Below, one piece after another: positions 8,860 to 19,900 of a DNA stretch of 24,185 nucleotides. Positions within the stretch are counted from its first letter, which is position 1, and each line of letters begins with the position of its first letter. Source of the DNA: Pseudopyrenochaeta lycopersici (taxonomy: Eukaryota > Ascomycota > Dothideomycetes > Pleosporales > Pseudopyrenochaetaceae); NCBI GenBank assembly GCA_003313425.1, contig NHZP01000159.1, forward strand, positions 1 to 24,185, in the 5' to 3' direction. Under the pieces are notes generated by a model. It had not been told where the DNA came from and made no database searches. It was given only the letters and a program-made list of their open reading frames with translations. Both the position numbers and the translations under genes were made by a program.

Positions 8860-9015
8860 TCATCTGCCTTCAGTGTCAACAGCGGAACCCCCTCGAACTC
8901 CGCAGAATCGCCTTACAGGAACATGGTTGGTTGAAAGGCAGCAAGGACTTGGGGCCGCAAGGGTCAAAAATCTTCGTGTGCCCAAACGGTGAAGGCGGTT
9001 TCGCAAGCAACTGTA
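8767..9015. repeat. inverted duplication of LINE sequence
   Basis: Positions 8767-8789 and 8993-9015 are perfect 23-base inverted arms (AGGCGGTTTCGCAAGCAAC and 4 more bases). Similarity continues imperfectly inward to about 8850 and 8930, including a shared TCTT(C/T)GTGTG word. The right arm, read on the plus strand, encodes a decayed version of the same LINE segment that the left arm encodes on the minus strand. The LINE fragment is thus followed by an inverted piece of itself. Confidence 0.8.
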
Positions 9016-9700
9016 TGAAGGCTACCGCAGCAGCCATCGGTCACCTTTGCTAACCAATCATGCATACGTACACGGCGAAGAGCATGAGATTGATGAACTG
9101 AGGGTTCGTTGCTGAAACCAAGCGATCACCCAGTAGCATCCAATGATTCAACGGGGAAGACCGAAAATGCTGACGATCTTCAGACGGGAATCGTGTTAGG
9201 CTGTATCGAGCTTAGTGCCACGTGGCCATATGCACTCGTGCGCAATCGACGAGCGATCATCGAATGCTTACTCGCCTCAAAGCCAAATGGCGTTGATCTA
9301 CAGCGCACCGGGCCGAACGATGAATGGCACTGGATGAGCGATGACAGTCATCCAATTAGCTACCTGGTCAGCACTTGATTGTAGCGGAACGACCCGCGCC
9401 AAGTGCTGATGGTCATCACATGTGGCGCATTCTAGCGTGTTAATGCTGGTGTTGTGGTTACCCACTTAGAGGATAATGATTATGATCCCCTCAATACCAC
9501 GTCAACGACCATCAGCGTTCTACTCACATGGCTAACCTGTCAATGCAAGCACTGTTAGGCATGACCGGTCATGACTCGTGGGTTCCATGCTTCATGACGC
9601 AAGCAACAAACCATTCATCCCACGCCAGTCCAGTCTCGGCTAAAATAAGCCTTTCCTGACTTCACGAGTTATGAGTCAGTCACGAAAATCTCCGGGCTAA
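9016..9700 (+). other. mostly non-coding; small frame at 9109-9378
   Basis: A plus-strand frame of 89 codons (9109-9378, beginning TTG) contains RRAIIECLLASKPNGVDLQR, which faintly resembles an ankyrin-repeat helix pair. It is too short and too isolated to call a gene. Short inverted repeats follow: TCAGCACTTG (9368-9377) with CAAGTGCTGA (9400-9409), and GCTGATGGTC (9405-9414) with GACCATCAGC (9507-9516). They could form nested hairpins just after the frame, but no function can be assigned. Confidence 0.25.
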
Positions 9701-11290
9701 TCAAACAGCGGCGCCGGAAACTGGGCAATTGACTGCAGAGGGGAGTGTTGGAGGCTCCTTCTCGAACCCTCACAGCTTGCCCACACATGTGGCAATGTAA
9801 TGTTGCTGCTCGTTGTTACCATTACATGTTTCGTTTCGAACGTTGAGACGATGGTGCTAAGCCGCAATGGGCTGCCCTCCGCAAGGATATTGCACGCTGC
9901 GGCGTGGCGGCTTGCTGCTGCGTGGAAATGGGGCGTTGGCACATCAGCACGCGAAACAAGCAAGTACATCGTGGTGGGTACACAAGGACACCAGGTTACG
10001 CGGAGCTCTTCGATACTAACTGCTTACCTCCATCACTACAATCGGCCAGTATTTTTGTGCTATCTCTGATCTGCTTATGCCTCCATGTCAGCTATGGTAA
10101 ACGTGTCAGGGTTAGCTTCGAATCATCGCTATGCTAGCAGCTGGCACTCCTATACTGATACCCTGCTTATCGCCCAAGCCGTTCATCATACTTTTGCCTC
10201 ACGTGGAATTGATTACTTGAGAAAGCTAGTTTTTCGACACGGCGGACAGTAAGCACTGTAATGGAAGCCAGAACTGTGGTGCACAATATTGGCACTTGCT
10301 TCGCAGATGATATTCTATCAGCATAAGCGTACTGGAGGCCAGTGGCTATAAAGGTGTGGGCGTAGCATGTTCTAAGCCCTCGAATGTGGTCACACATCGC
10401 TACACTCAAGGCTCACTTCCAGCGAGGGATTGCGACGCAACAAGCGACTCAATCCAGCTTCGTCATTTCATACCACAAATTCTGTCCCAGTTCTCCCATA
10501 TCGAGCCCGGTGTAACAGCCCGATACCCGGTGAAACAATGCTCTTGTTTTGAACGTCTGAGCGAGAACGTGTTGGTGATGCCACAGTGGGCCGACTCTGC
10601 TAACCACAATGTCTGCTGTTGAGACACTAGAGAAATGCCAGGTGCTGCGCTAGCTGATATTAGGGAAGGCCTCGCGCTCCAGGCTTGCGCGCGAAGTTTC
10701 GTGTTCAATTCCGCGTTCAATTCCGCGTTTCCGCTAGCTCCGTGCTTATTTCCGGTCTACATCCTCTGTCCACTTGGTCAGTATCCTATAGCCTACATTA
10801 TGCATGGTACTAACATGCCAGTACGGTTGGCGCCGCTTAGCACCGCATTCGTACTCTTTATACTTAGGCCTATAGTGCTTCTCAGGCTGTTTTACGAGGC
10901 GTGAGAGCTTCATTGAGGCCTTTGAGAGCCGAAGGCTGGCTTTGGGGAAATTCCTCAGCTATCTGGTAAATCTCGTGCGTCTCAGAGCGTGGTGCGCACA
11001 CGGTCGCGTCAGCCGCAAGCGCGAGTCATCATGGTCAAGTCCGGAGGTATCATCACATTGGCTTGTACAACCTCTAGTAACGTTAACGGCTGATATCACC
11101 TTCCCTTCGAGCAAGCTTTGCTAATCTCTCTCAGGCAATTGAACGCGTACACGAACAATAAAATCGAGATTCATCTACCTATCCGGGTTTCGTGCCCTGC
11201 ATCCACAAAATTTCTTGTGCAACAACTGAGTATAATACGCCGAAATTGCTTGCCCATTCTACGACTGCTTGTTGAGATCTTTGCTGACTA
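9701..11290. other. gene desert, no recognisable feature
   Basis: About 1.6 kb with only short overlapping frames on both strands (each under about 90 codons) and none with a motif I know. No tRNA-like cloverleaf, CRISPR array or transposon end was seen. Base composition is ordinary, so there is no strong sign of an AT-rich RIP-mutated block. Confidence 0.5.
10703..10726 (+). repeat. 12-base tandem duplication
   Basis: GTTCAATTCCGC occurs twice in direct succession. It is a minor local slippage duplication with no gene context. Confidence 0.8.
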
Positions 11291-13325
11291 GTGGCACGGT
11301 TTTGGCGTTGCATTCAAACACAAATCTTGCTCAGAATCACCGACAACTTCGAGAGAATTACTCGGATTGCGCGCGTCGCTGGTAGCTTGCCCCAACCTTT
11401 GCGATATTCTCTAGGGTCATCTACTCTACGTAAGTCCCGATCCAAAGAGCAAGCGGCTTGTTCGCCTCTTCAGCTCTATACCTATACCTCCCCATTCTTA
11501 CTGAACAGAAGATCTGCGCCCTGGAAAATGTGCCTGCAGGTCAGCTTAAATCAAAATATCTATCGCTACATGCTAGGCGGGGCTACAGTATCAACGTCGT
11601 ACGGGCTGACTACTGAAATAGGTCAATGTCATGATATTCAGCCTTACCCATACGCTGCTCATATTCGTTCTCAATTAGACTACTCACAGGGTACCTCTCC
11701 TTTTTCGCCGCAACTGGATAAGTCCTCAAGGCCTTTTCGGGTCGCTTCTTCTGCTCCTAGCTTATCCACACGGTCACCACCCCACGAGGTAAGAGTAAGT
11801 TCAATACCTTTGTCACCCTATTTGTACTATACACTAACTGTCGTGCCCGGCGCCTTTGCTAGAATATAAATCGCAGCATCGGCTGAGAGCATTTGTGGCT
11901 GTCAACTTAGGTGAGCGATTCACAAGGCTGTACAATCCTCGCCAGGCCGTGCTCAAGCAGGGCGTGGAGGCGTTGACCCCGCTTCTGCAGCTCGATTTCC
12001 GCTAATCCGACTCTCGCAGGGATCAGTCCGATTATGCCCAACAGATGTTCCGCATCTATTGACAGTCAGTAAGTGATCGCTCCGTTTATTGCGGTTAAGT
12101 ATGGCGACACTCAAAGGTTGACAGCACCATGGATTCAATCTGGGGCTTCCCAGATTGGCCGCTTGCTGTGACACTGACATCCTTAAATTCAAGAGTAATC
12201 GCCGCCTAAGCGTGTGCCATTCATTCAAACTTCTCGCAGCGTCGACCAATGGCTGAAACATGACCAGAAACTGACATTCCAAACACTGAGGCAACCGACG
12301 TCTTCGATGCTGTCGAATGGCAACCTTCGCTCTACCATCCTACCTCTGTGGAGCTGAATCAAGATCCTCGAGGTCCACAAGAGACAGTAAGTCCTATATG
12401 GCCCTCGATGATCATCCGAGATGTATCAAGACTGCGGGGACAAGCTTGAAGTCTGACTGACTAGTCCCTAGATCTCGTCTATCAACTTCGGATGCCGCTG
12501 AGGCGCGTATCTACAATCCGTCGTGTCCCATAAAAGTATGTGTCCGTGGATCTCGCTAACGCCAATCAGGCTCCAAATCTTTGCAGCATGCGATCTATAC
12601 AAGGGACGCACCGACCAACGTCGAAGAAGACGCTAGCCGGCAGCTAAGTAGCTTCAAGCGCACTCCGACTCTTAGATGTCTCGCGGATTTGGATGCTCAT
12701 ACGCGACATTGAGTTCCCCTGCTCGCAATCGCAACGTCATCTGCTGACATCTGTCTCGTAGCGCCCTGGCACCGAATCAAGCTAGCGGTTGGCCTGGCTC
12801 TTGAGATCTACTGCGCGAAGGACCATCAGGTAAGCGGTCTTTCATCGTGCCTACTGGTTCTGTACAAGCTCTACCTAATCAGTAAGGCTTGGTGTTAATA
12901 TTTTCTACACTCGCGAAAGAAAGGTTACATGTTTAGTGTGCTTCTAGCGACGTGCACAGCGATTTCACAACATTTTGAAGGCCCCTGGACCTGCAACCAG
13001 CTAACTGTTTGGAACAGGGCCCGTAACGGCTTGTGTACGCAAGAGCATCATGTCGCAATGATATATGTAGCGACCCATGGCGCGTGGGGCGAGTAAACTG
13101 TGTGAGTCTTTCTCCGCCCTGGCATCCTGGTCTGGCTTATTTACAGGAAACGGCACAATCAGTGATGCGGATCGCGACGATCAAGAGGAAGATTCAATCG
13201 CTCGAGACAGGTAGCTGGGGTAAGCACAATCGGCAAAGTCTTCAGCAAATCGCTGTGCCATTCTCCGGTCCCAACCCAGGATTCTTCATATCACCTCTTG
13301 GCGGCCGCTGACGTTAACACAGAAC
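11291..13325 (+). pseudogene. possible decayed multi-exon gene, function unknown
   Basis: No protein family is recognised, but the plus strand carries an unusual set of intron-like signals. These are 11789-11862 (GTAAGA, CACTAAC branch, TAG; 74 bases), 12069-12124 (GTAAGT to CAG; 56), 12387-12471 (GTAAGT, CTGAC, TAG; 85) and 12830-12882 (GTAAGC, CTAAT, CAG; 53). A further one at 12536-12569 (GTATGT, CTAAC, CAG) is only 34 bases. Between them are stop-free, protein-like stretches such as FDAVEWQPSLYHPTSVELNQ (near 12310-12365), LAPWHRIKLAVGLALEIYCA (near 12760-12820), and a 192-codon frame at 11291-11869. These cannot be joined into one frame without stops. This may be an old gene, perhaps once part of the polyketide cluster, or chance. 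Confidence is low. Confidence 0.22.
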
Positions 13326-13405
13326 GCCATACTACAAAACCGATTATACGACTAGTGGCCTAAGTGTAAACGTGGAAAAGAGGGGCCAAGCCGCCTTGCT
13401 GTTTT

Positions 13406-13421
13406 GGGGGGGGGGGGGGGG
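13406..13421 (+). repeat. G16 homopolymer
   Basis: Sixteen consecutive G residues. Length is likely variable between strains and error-prone in sequencing. Confidence 0.95.
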
Positions 13422-13776
13422 AAATCCGCCGAACGGTGATGGCTTGCCAACGCATGCATATGCACACCACCCTGCATATCTCCGAGTCAGTGTTATGCAG
13501 GCAGTCCACATACATCGTGTCTGCTGCCGAGTCCAACCCTGGCCGTGTCATGCAATTGCACGGGCGCCGCCATCATCCGCTGCCTGTCAGTCCTCTTCGG
13601 GCCAGCGTCCCTTAGGCCGGTACTTCACAATTGAACTCAGATCCCGAAACTTCAACGAACACAGCGGGATGATTCTGTACCAACAGTCAAGAGCAAGTCG
13701 CCTCGCGCAAGTGACTGCGCTTGTGAAGGCCGCAGGTGGCCTAATCAACTCTGCCGTACTGACTGCATAAAGCGTG

Positions 13777-13809
13777 CAGAGAGAGAAGAGAGAAGAGAGA
13801 AGAGAGAGT
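13777..13809 (+). repeat. AG-rich microsatellite (AGAGAAG-type units)
   Basis: About four imperfect 7-base units of AGAGAAG/GAGAAGA, flanked by AGAG. A simple-sequence repeat about 200 bases upstream of the O-methyltransferase start. Confidence 0.9.
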
Positions 13810-14015
13810 ATCTGCTTCATTCTCGTTTCTAGCCTCTAAGCATTAGTACAGTTTTGACCCCATGGACCGGTGGCCAAATCAGCTACTGTGCAATACACGA
13901 ACTAGGCTAGGCACACTAACGAGACTCGTCCAGCATATCTGAACATAAGGCGTTAAAAGTCATTGCAAATTTCGGGGGGTTCCACATCGAAGCAGCACTC
14001 GCCCAAGGCGGTATC

Positions 14016-15689
14016 ATGAAAGCTGAACAGCAGTCCGCCCTTCTCGAGCTGGCGACGGAGGTTCAGCAGCTGACAACTCAGATTGTCAAAGATCTGACTG
14101 CGAAGAATCTACGGGAGCCAACATTTGAAGTAGACTCCGAAACAGTGCTGGAAACTCCGGAGCAGATTGCGCTCCGCGCACGGCTGAATGATGCCGCTCG
14201 AGATCTACTACGCCTCGTGAATGGCCCCAGAAACGATGCGCGGACCTTCGTATGCTACTTGTACGATCTGGCAGCCTGGCAAGTAGCTTGTGAATTCAAC
14301 TTCTTCGAAGCAATTTCCGAAGATAGAGTCGCTAACATCAAGAGATTGCGGAGAAAGTTGGAATGGACGAAGATCGTGTTGGTCGCTTCTTGCGCATGCT
14401 AGCTACGGACGGAGTTTTTGAGGAAGTGGAAAAGGATGTGTTCAAACATACGTCCCGAAGTGTTCTTTACCTGAAAGACAAGCAGTGGCGGGATGTATGT
14501 ACTATCAGCGCGATTATTCTGCTCGACGTTGGTAGAATTACGATGCTAATACAGCCTATAGGTTGGATGAATTCTTCAGAGCAGCAACTGAGACTTCCGC
14601 AAGTATCCAGGAATCAACCCTCGTGAGCAATGGGCAGAAGAAAGCTTTTGTGATGAGGCACGGAACAGATTTGTTTCAATTCTACAAGCAAGACCCACAA
14701 CGAGCAGGTCGCTTTGCGAGCGCGATGGCTGGAGTCTCCAGACGCACTACTCTCCTTCTCCAACTTGCAGGTTACTGTGCTAACTTCCTTGTAGTTGAGC
14801 GCCAATTTGAAACTCTCAAGGAGAGCCTCTCATGGGATCAAATCAGCAGAGGCAAAATCATCGCTGTCGATGGTAGAAGTGGCCACATGAGTGTCTCGCT
14901 CGCCCGGGTAAGTTTGAAACAAATCCAATGCTCTACAACAAGCTCACTTACAGCTGCTCGAGGCCTTCCCAAATCTTGAACTCATTGTCCAGGATTCTCT
15001 GACCATGCTGTCATCGGCTATCCAGAACGACTTCTCAGATCTCAATGGTCGAGTTACGTTCATGCCGCATGACTTCTTCGCTACTCAACCCGTCTCAGGC
15101 GCACCAGCATATCTTTTGAGATACGTAACCCATAACTGGAACGACGTGGACTGTATCCGTATCTCCAGGGCGCTCCTTCCTGCCTTGGAGAAAAGCACTC
15201 CTGGGACACCACTCTTGATCAACGATGTTGTACCGCCAACACTGGGAGAAGCCTCAATTTTCCACGACAATCACATGTGCCAGGTTGACATCATGATGAT
15301 GCTGGTCCTCGGGGCTAAACAGAGAACAGAAGAACAGCTCCGGCATTTGCTCTCGGATGCAGGTTCATGATTCAAGGTTAGCAAAGTTAAATTGATGTTG
15401 CTCTGAGACCATTCGCTAATGTCTCTTCCAGATCAAAGCTATTCACGGAAAGGGCAACATGAGCCAGATCGAGGCACATCTGGATATTGATGCAGCTCGC
15501 CATACGGAAGGCTTAGCTGTTGCCGAAGTCTCCAAAGATGCGTGTCAGCAGATGACCAGGAGCAGGATGCATCCACTGTTGCCAACCAGCAGAAGCGGAC
15601 TGGAACCCATCTCTGATCTACTGGAGCGCCACATCACTGGGCTGCATGATGACCTGTGGAGTTCACTCTTGCCATCTCATTCAATGTAG
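14016..15689 (+). pseudogene. class II SAM-dependent O-methyltransferase, frameshifted
   Basis: The start ATG at 14016 opens an N-terminal helical dimerisation region (LYDLAAWQVACEFNFFEAIS). At about 14341 one base seems to be lost: the winged-helix part (VGMDEDRVGRFLRMLATDG) continues in another frame. Exons then run to 14498, 14555-14907, 14954-15376 and 15432-15689. The introns are 56, 46 and 55 bases; the first uses GTACTA and keeps the frame. The SAM-binding loop, normally DxGGGxGH, reads AVDGRSGH, so the Asp and two Gly are changed. The catalytic His remains in LLRYVTHNWND, and the later LLINDVVPP and RTEEQLRHLLSDAG blocks fit the family. A TGA at 15368-15370 interrupts the end of exon 3. 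After the fold comes a C-terminal extension of about 60 residues. The family methylates hydroxyls of polyketides and phenols, and here lies 1.3 kb upstream of an HR-PKS in the same direction. Two disabling lesions and an eroded cofactor loop make it non-functional. Confidence 0.88.
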
Positions 15690-16982
15690 CATACCCAGCA
15701 TTGTATGCGAAACATGCATTGTATTGAGTAAGTGTAAACCACGTCTCTTTTGGTGTATGTGCGTCCAGCCCGACTGGGCGCCCATCCAATCACGGTGTGG
15801 TAAGTTAGCGCATCTGCCAGATACGCGCGCCATCGGTATATGTCAGCCTGCAAAGCGACCCCACCTCAACTCCTTCGCTTCTGGTACTGCATGCATCAAC
15901 CCCCGCGTCCTCCAGCTTCACATATAGGCAGCAGACGATAGCGAGTCTTTCACAATCGCCCAGGTTTACAAAGCAGGAACAAAGAACGCCGAGCAGCTTC
16001 AACCCTGATGACAGACAATCGCCTTCTTGATCCATGGTGCGTCTCAGGCTCCACTACATGTCGGTTTGACCTTGGCGAATCCACAATGTAACGATCATTT
16101 GGTCTACCTAGTCCCTATGCTGGCCATACCTGCACCATCTCCCGGCCGTTATGTTGCAAGAGTCATGCATATACCTACATACTCACCGCTCGTTTGCAGC
16201 TCCGGAGCGGGACGCGCCTGCCGCGCGGTGTTCATTACTTGGGCGAAGGCGGAGGAAAGTTCCGTAATGACGCCCATAGGCGAACGTCCCGAGCTTATCC
16301 TCACAACACCAAAGTCGATAACTCTACGAAGAATCCGCAACAGCTGCCAACTAAGGCCCACCACGTATCAACAGACCTAGCTGCGGCCTGTCTCCCGGTC
16401 TAACCAGAAGCAATCATGCATCGGAGGAGCCGCTACGCATGCATATCAGAAGTGGAACTGATGAACTGTTGGTCTCTAACTGGGATAGGCTAACTCTCCG
16501 CGCATAGCCTTCTTGCGTCTTTGGCAACAAATCCGCATTCATTCGTATCTGCAGAATTAAACAGCGCAACAGTACCAAGCAGCCAATGCCTAGGCTCAGT
16601 TGCATGTAAGTCGATCACCCCGCAACGTCCTTGACGCGCGTGGAAAAGATACAGGCTGCCCTGAATGCTTGAACGTAATGCAGAGGCGCATACCACTGAC
16701 AATTGTCTAGGCCTCACCGCACTGCTTGGAGAAACACCCTCGGCAATTGATTCCCACTATTCCATGACAAACTGATTTCCTAGCTTTGTGTTGCAGACGC
16801 ATTCCGCGTCTCATAGGCGCGCGCACGAGAGCGCTCGATGGCTTCCTGCTAAGTCCATCCGTGACGATGGAGCAATAGCCTGTACTTTTCCGTATCTCCT
16901 AGCTATGTAAGTCATATTCGCAGCAATACTAATCTCGCACTGCAGTCCTTCGGGTCTTCAAGAAGTCCGCGCAAAAAATAAG
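15690..16982. other. intergenic between O-methyltransferase and PKS
   Basis: No recognisable gene on either strand; overlapping short frames at 16027-16403 and 16414-16717 have no known motif. A GTAAGT to GCAG intron-like segment with ACTAATC lies near 16908-16944, just before the first recognisable PKS codons. It may be the remains of an intron in the 5' leader or in a short first exon. The PKS promoter should lie here. Confidence 0.4.
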
Positions 16983-19900
16983 GTGCGACTCGTTCTATCA
17001 TCCAGCGACAATGGCTTGCAAAGACCCCAAGCCAACGTCATCGCAGTCATTGGCATTGGGTGCCGCTTTCCAGGCGAAGTTACAAGCGGTGAGAAGCTGT
17101 GGGACATGTTGGTGGAGAAAAGGTCTGCAAGGAGCAGAGTGCCCTCGGACCGTTATAATGTTGATGCCTTCTATCACCGAGATGCGGACCGTTACGGAAC
17201 GGTAAGTAACGTCATGGCGCCATCTCCCGCGCGGTTCCTTATTCATGAGTTGCAGGCTGGCTGTTTCAGACCAACAACGATGGTGGCCACTTCCTTACTG
17301 AAGACATATCCCTGTTCGATGCGTCATTCTTTTCGATTTCGCCTGCAGAAGCCATGGCAATGGATCCAATGCAGCGGCTTCTGCTGGAGGTGACATACGA
17401 AGCGCTCGAGAACTCCGGAACGTCACTATCCAGAGTGTCGGGATCCAAAACATCATGTTTTGTCGGGTGTTTCACCAAGGATTATGACGAGATGCAGCGG
17501 CGAGACATGGAGTTAACACGAAGTACCAATCTACCGGCACCTCACAGACCATGCTCTCCAATCGACTAAGTTACTTCTTCGATATGAAGGGCCGGAGCGT
17601 TACACTGGACACGGCCTGCAGCAGTGGATTCGTTGCTGTACACTTGGCCTGCCAGAGTCTGCGAACGGGTGAGAGCTCAATGGCTGTGGTTGGAGGCAGC
17701 AATCTCATCTTGAGTCCGGATATCCAGATTGAGATGAGCGACATGCATTTCCTGAGCCCAGACTCAATATCGTACGCCTTTGATGAGCGTGCTAATGGCT
17801 ACCGCGCGAGGAGAGGGCGTTGGTGTTGCCATATTAAAACCGTTAGATCTCGCATTGCGCCGATAACGATCCGATACGAGCCGTCATCCGCGGAACAGCT
17901 GCTAGCTCGGACGGACGGACACTGGGCATCACGATGCCTTCGAAAGACGCACAGATCTATCTCATACGTTCTGCATATAAAGCATGCTGGTTGTGATGTA
18001 AGCAGACAGGATACTTCGAGGCACATGGTACAGGCACTGCTGACAGGTGATCCGATCGAAAGCGGCGCGATTGGCGAGGTGTTCGCGGCACATCGTTCCC
18101 TTGCAGCAGACGGTGCGGCGATCCCTCTTTCAATTAGGATCGTTAAAGGCAAACGTGGGTCACTTAGGGAGGGGCGAGTAGGAATTGCTGGCTTAATCAA
18201 AGCTGTTCTCAGAGTAGAGAAAGGCACAATTGCACCGAACATCTGGTTTCAAACGAGGTAACCCCGCCATCCGATTTCGAAGGATGGCGGCTACGAAGTC
18301 TCCCACTGAGACGAAGGATTGGCCTTTGGAAGCTTGCGACGCGCAAGTGTCAATTCTTTTGGTTACGGAGGGACAAATGCTCACGTCATTGTTGATGATT
18401 CGTACCACTACCTCCAGCAATACCGTCCGTTCTGGTGGACACATCAGGAATGACTCGGGCTTCGTCAGTCCTGCCAGCGAAATGACATTCAGTGCCACTC
18501 CACGATCACGCTTGTTTCTGCTCTCTGCCAATGAACGAGCGTGGTCTGGCTTATATGAGGAAATCGCTTGCCGACCACCTCCAAACACAATCCGACTTCG
18601 ATGAGGAAGGCTTATTGGACAGCCTCGCTTATACCCTTTGTGAATGCCGCTCACGGTTTTCTTACAGTGCAACAATCGTCGCAAAAGACAAACTAGATCT
18701 GGAAGGGCGACTGCAAAGTCCTGTCCCAGTTTCCAGCAGTCGCGCAACACCGCCACGAATAGGGTTTCATATTCACTGGTCAAGGTGCCCAATGGTGGGG
18801 TATGGGCAGGGAGCTGCTCCATTACCCAATATTCAAGAACAGCCTACTGAGATGCGATACGATTACGAAAAGTCTGGGCGCTGACTGGTCTCTGATGGAA
18901 GAGCTTCTCAGGGATAAAACTACTTCACGAGTCAGCGAAGCAGAATTCAGCCAGCCGCTCTGTACCGCACTCCAGATTGCTCTCATAGATCTGCTCTCCG
19001 CATGGAACGTACACTCCCATTCCGTTATCGGCCATTCGAGTGGTGAAATCACCGCTGCCTATGCCACAGGCGCGTTGAGTTTTGAGTCAGCAATGACTGT
19101 TGCGTTCTTTCGTGGCTTATTAACACCAAAAGTGAAGCGCTTTGGGTACGACGGCCGTATGATGGCTGTCGGCCTTTCTGAAGAAGAAGCAAACAACGAA
19201 CTCGCTGAGCTGGACGACAAGTTTGGAAAGCTGTCGTCGCTTGCATTAACAAGTCCTCGTGGCGTAACAGTTTCTGGTGATACTAAAGCTATGGTGGAAC
19301 TCCACAAGGCCATAGTTGCCAAAGGTGTCTTTGCGAGGATGCTTCAAGTAGATACTGCGTATCACTCGCATCATATGCAGGCAATCGCTAAGAATATCTT
19401 GCGCGGCTCCAAGAGGCACGCGTTGTATACCACAATATGGCGAGCAACAGGCGACAATGTTCTCTTCAGTCACAGAAGACGTTGTCGACCAGCGCCAGCT
19501 AGGCGCCGAATACTGGGTATCGAACCTTGTTGGCTGCGTACGCTTCTCTGGTGCGTTAGAAAAGCTCTGCTCAATGCCGTCGGTAGATGAGAGTTACGGA
19601 GTAGAAGTAATACTGGAAGTTGGAACCCATGCCCTATTCAAACTCCCCGTCCGAGAGATTCTCGAAAACACATTCAGAGAAAGTCGCACATCCAATACCT
19701 CTCCACACTCATCCGCAACAAACCTGCCGATGCCACTGTGCTGGAAGCAGTTGGCCACCTGTGCGCCAACAACTACCAGTCAACCTTCACGCAGTCAATT
19801 TCCCAAGTGAGCCGAAACAGTCTCTATGCGTCCTGACAGACCTTCCTCGGTATCCTTGGAACCACACTCGCAGCTACTGTTGCGAGTCCCGACTCAGCCG

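Larger units (their letters stand above)
13326..14015. other. upstream region of the O-methyltransferase with simple repeats
   Basis: No gene is recognised. The stretch contains a G16 run and a purine-rich microsatellite (listed separately). The last 150 bases before the O-methyltransferase start should contain its promoter, but no clear TATA box or activator site can be defended. Confidence 0.45.

Noticed and set aside
8753..9053. Plus-strand frames of 67-79 codons
   Set aside because: They arise from the inverted LINE copy and its antisense strand, not from a separate gene.
9368..9516. Nested 10-base inverted repeats as a possible terminator or binding site
   Set aside because: Short, without a supported gene on either side, and fungal genes do not use hairpin terminators.
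9400..14000. Possible tRNA, CRISPR array, or origin in the gene desert
   Set aside because: No cloverleaf arms with a GGTTCRA-type T loop, no spaced direct repeats, and no repeat cluster beyond simple sequence were found by eye.
14495..14561. Alternative first intron of the O-methyltransferase using GTATGT and CTATAG
   Set aside because: The donor looks better, but the join gives a stop (GTT GGA TGA); the GTACTA to ACAG intron keeps the LDEFFRAA frame.
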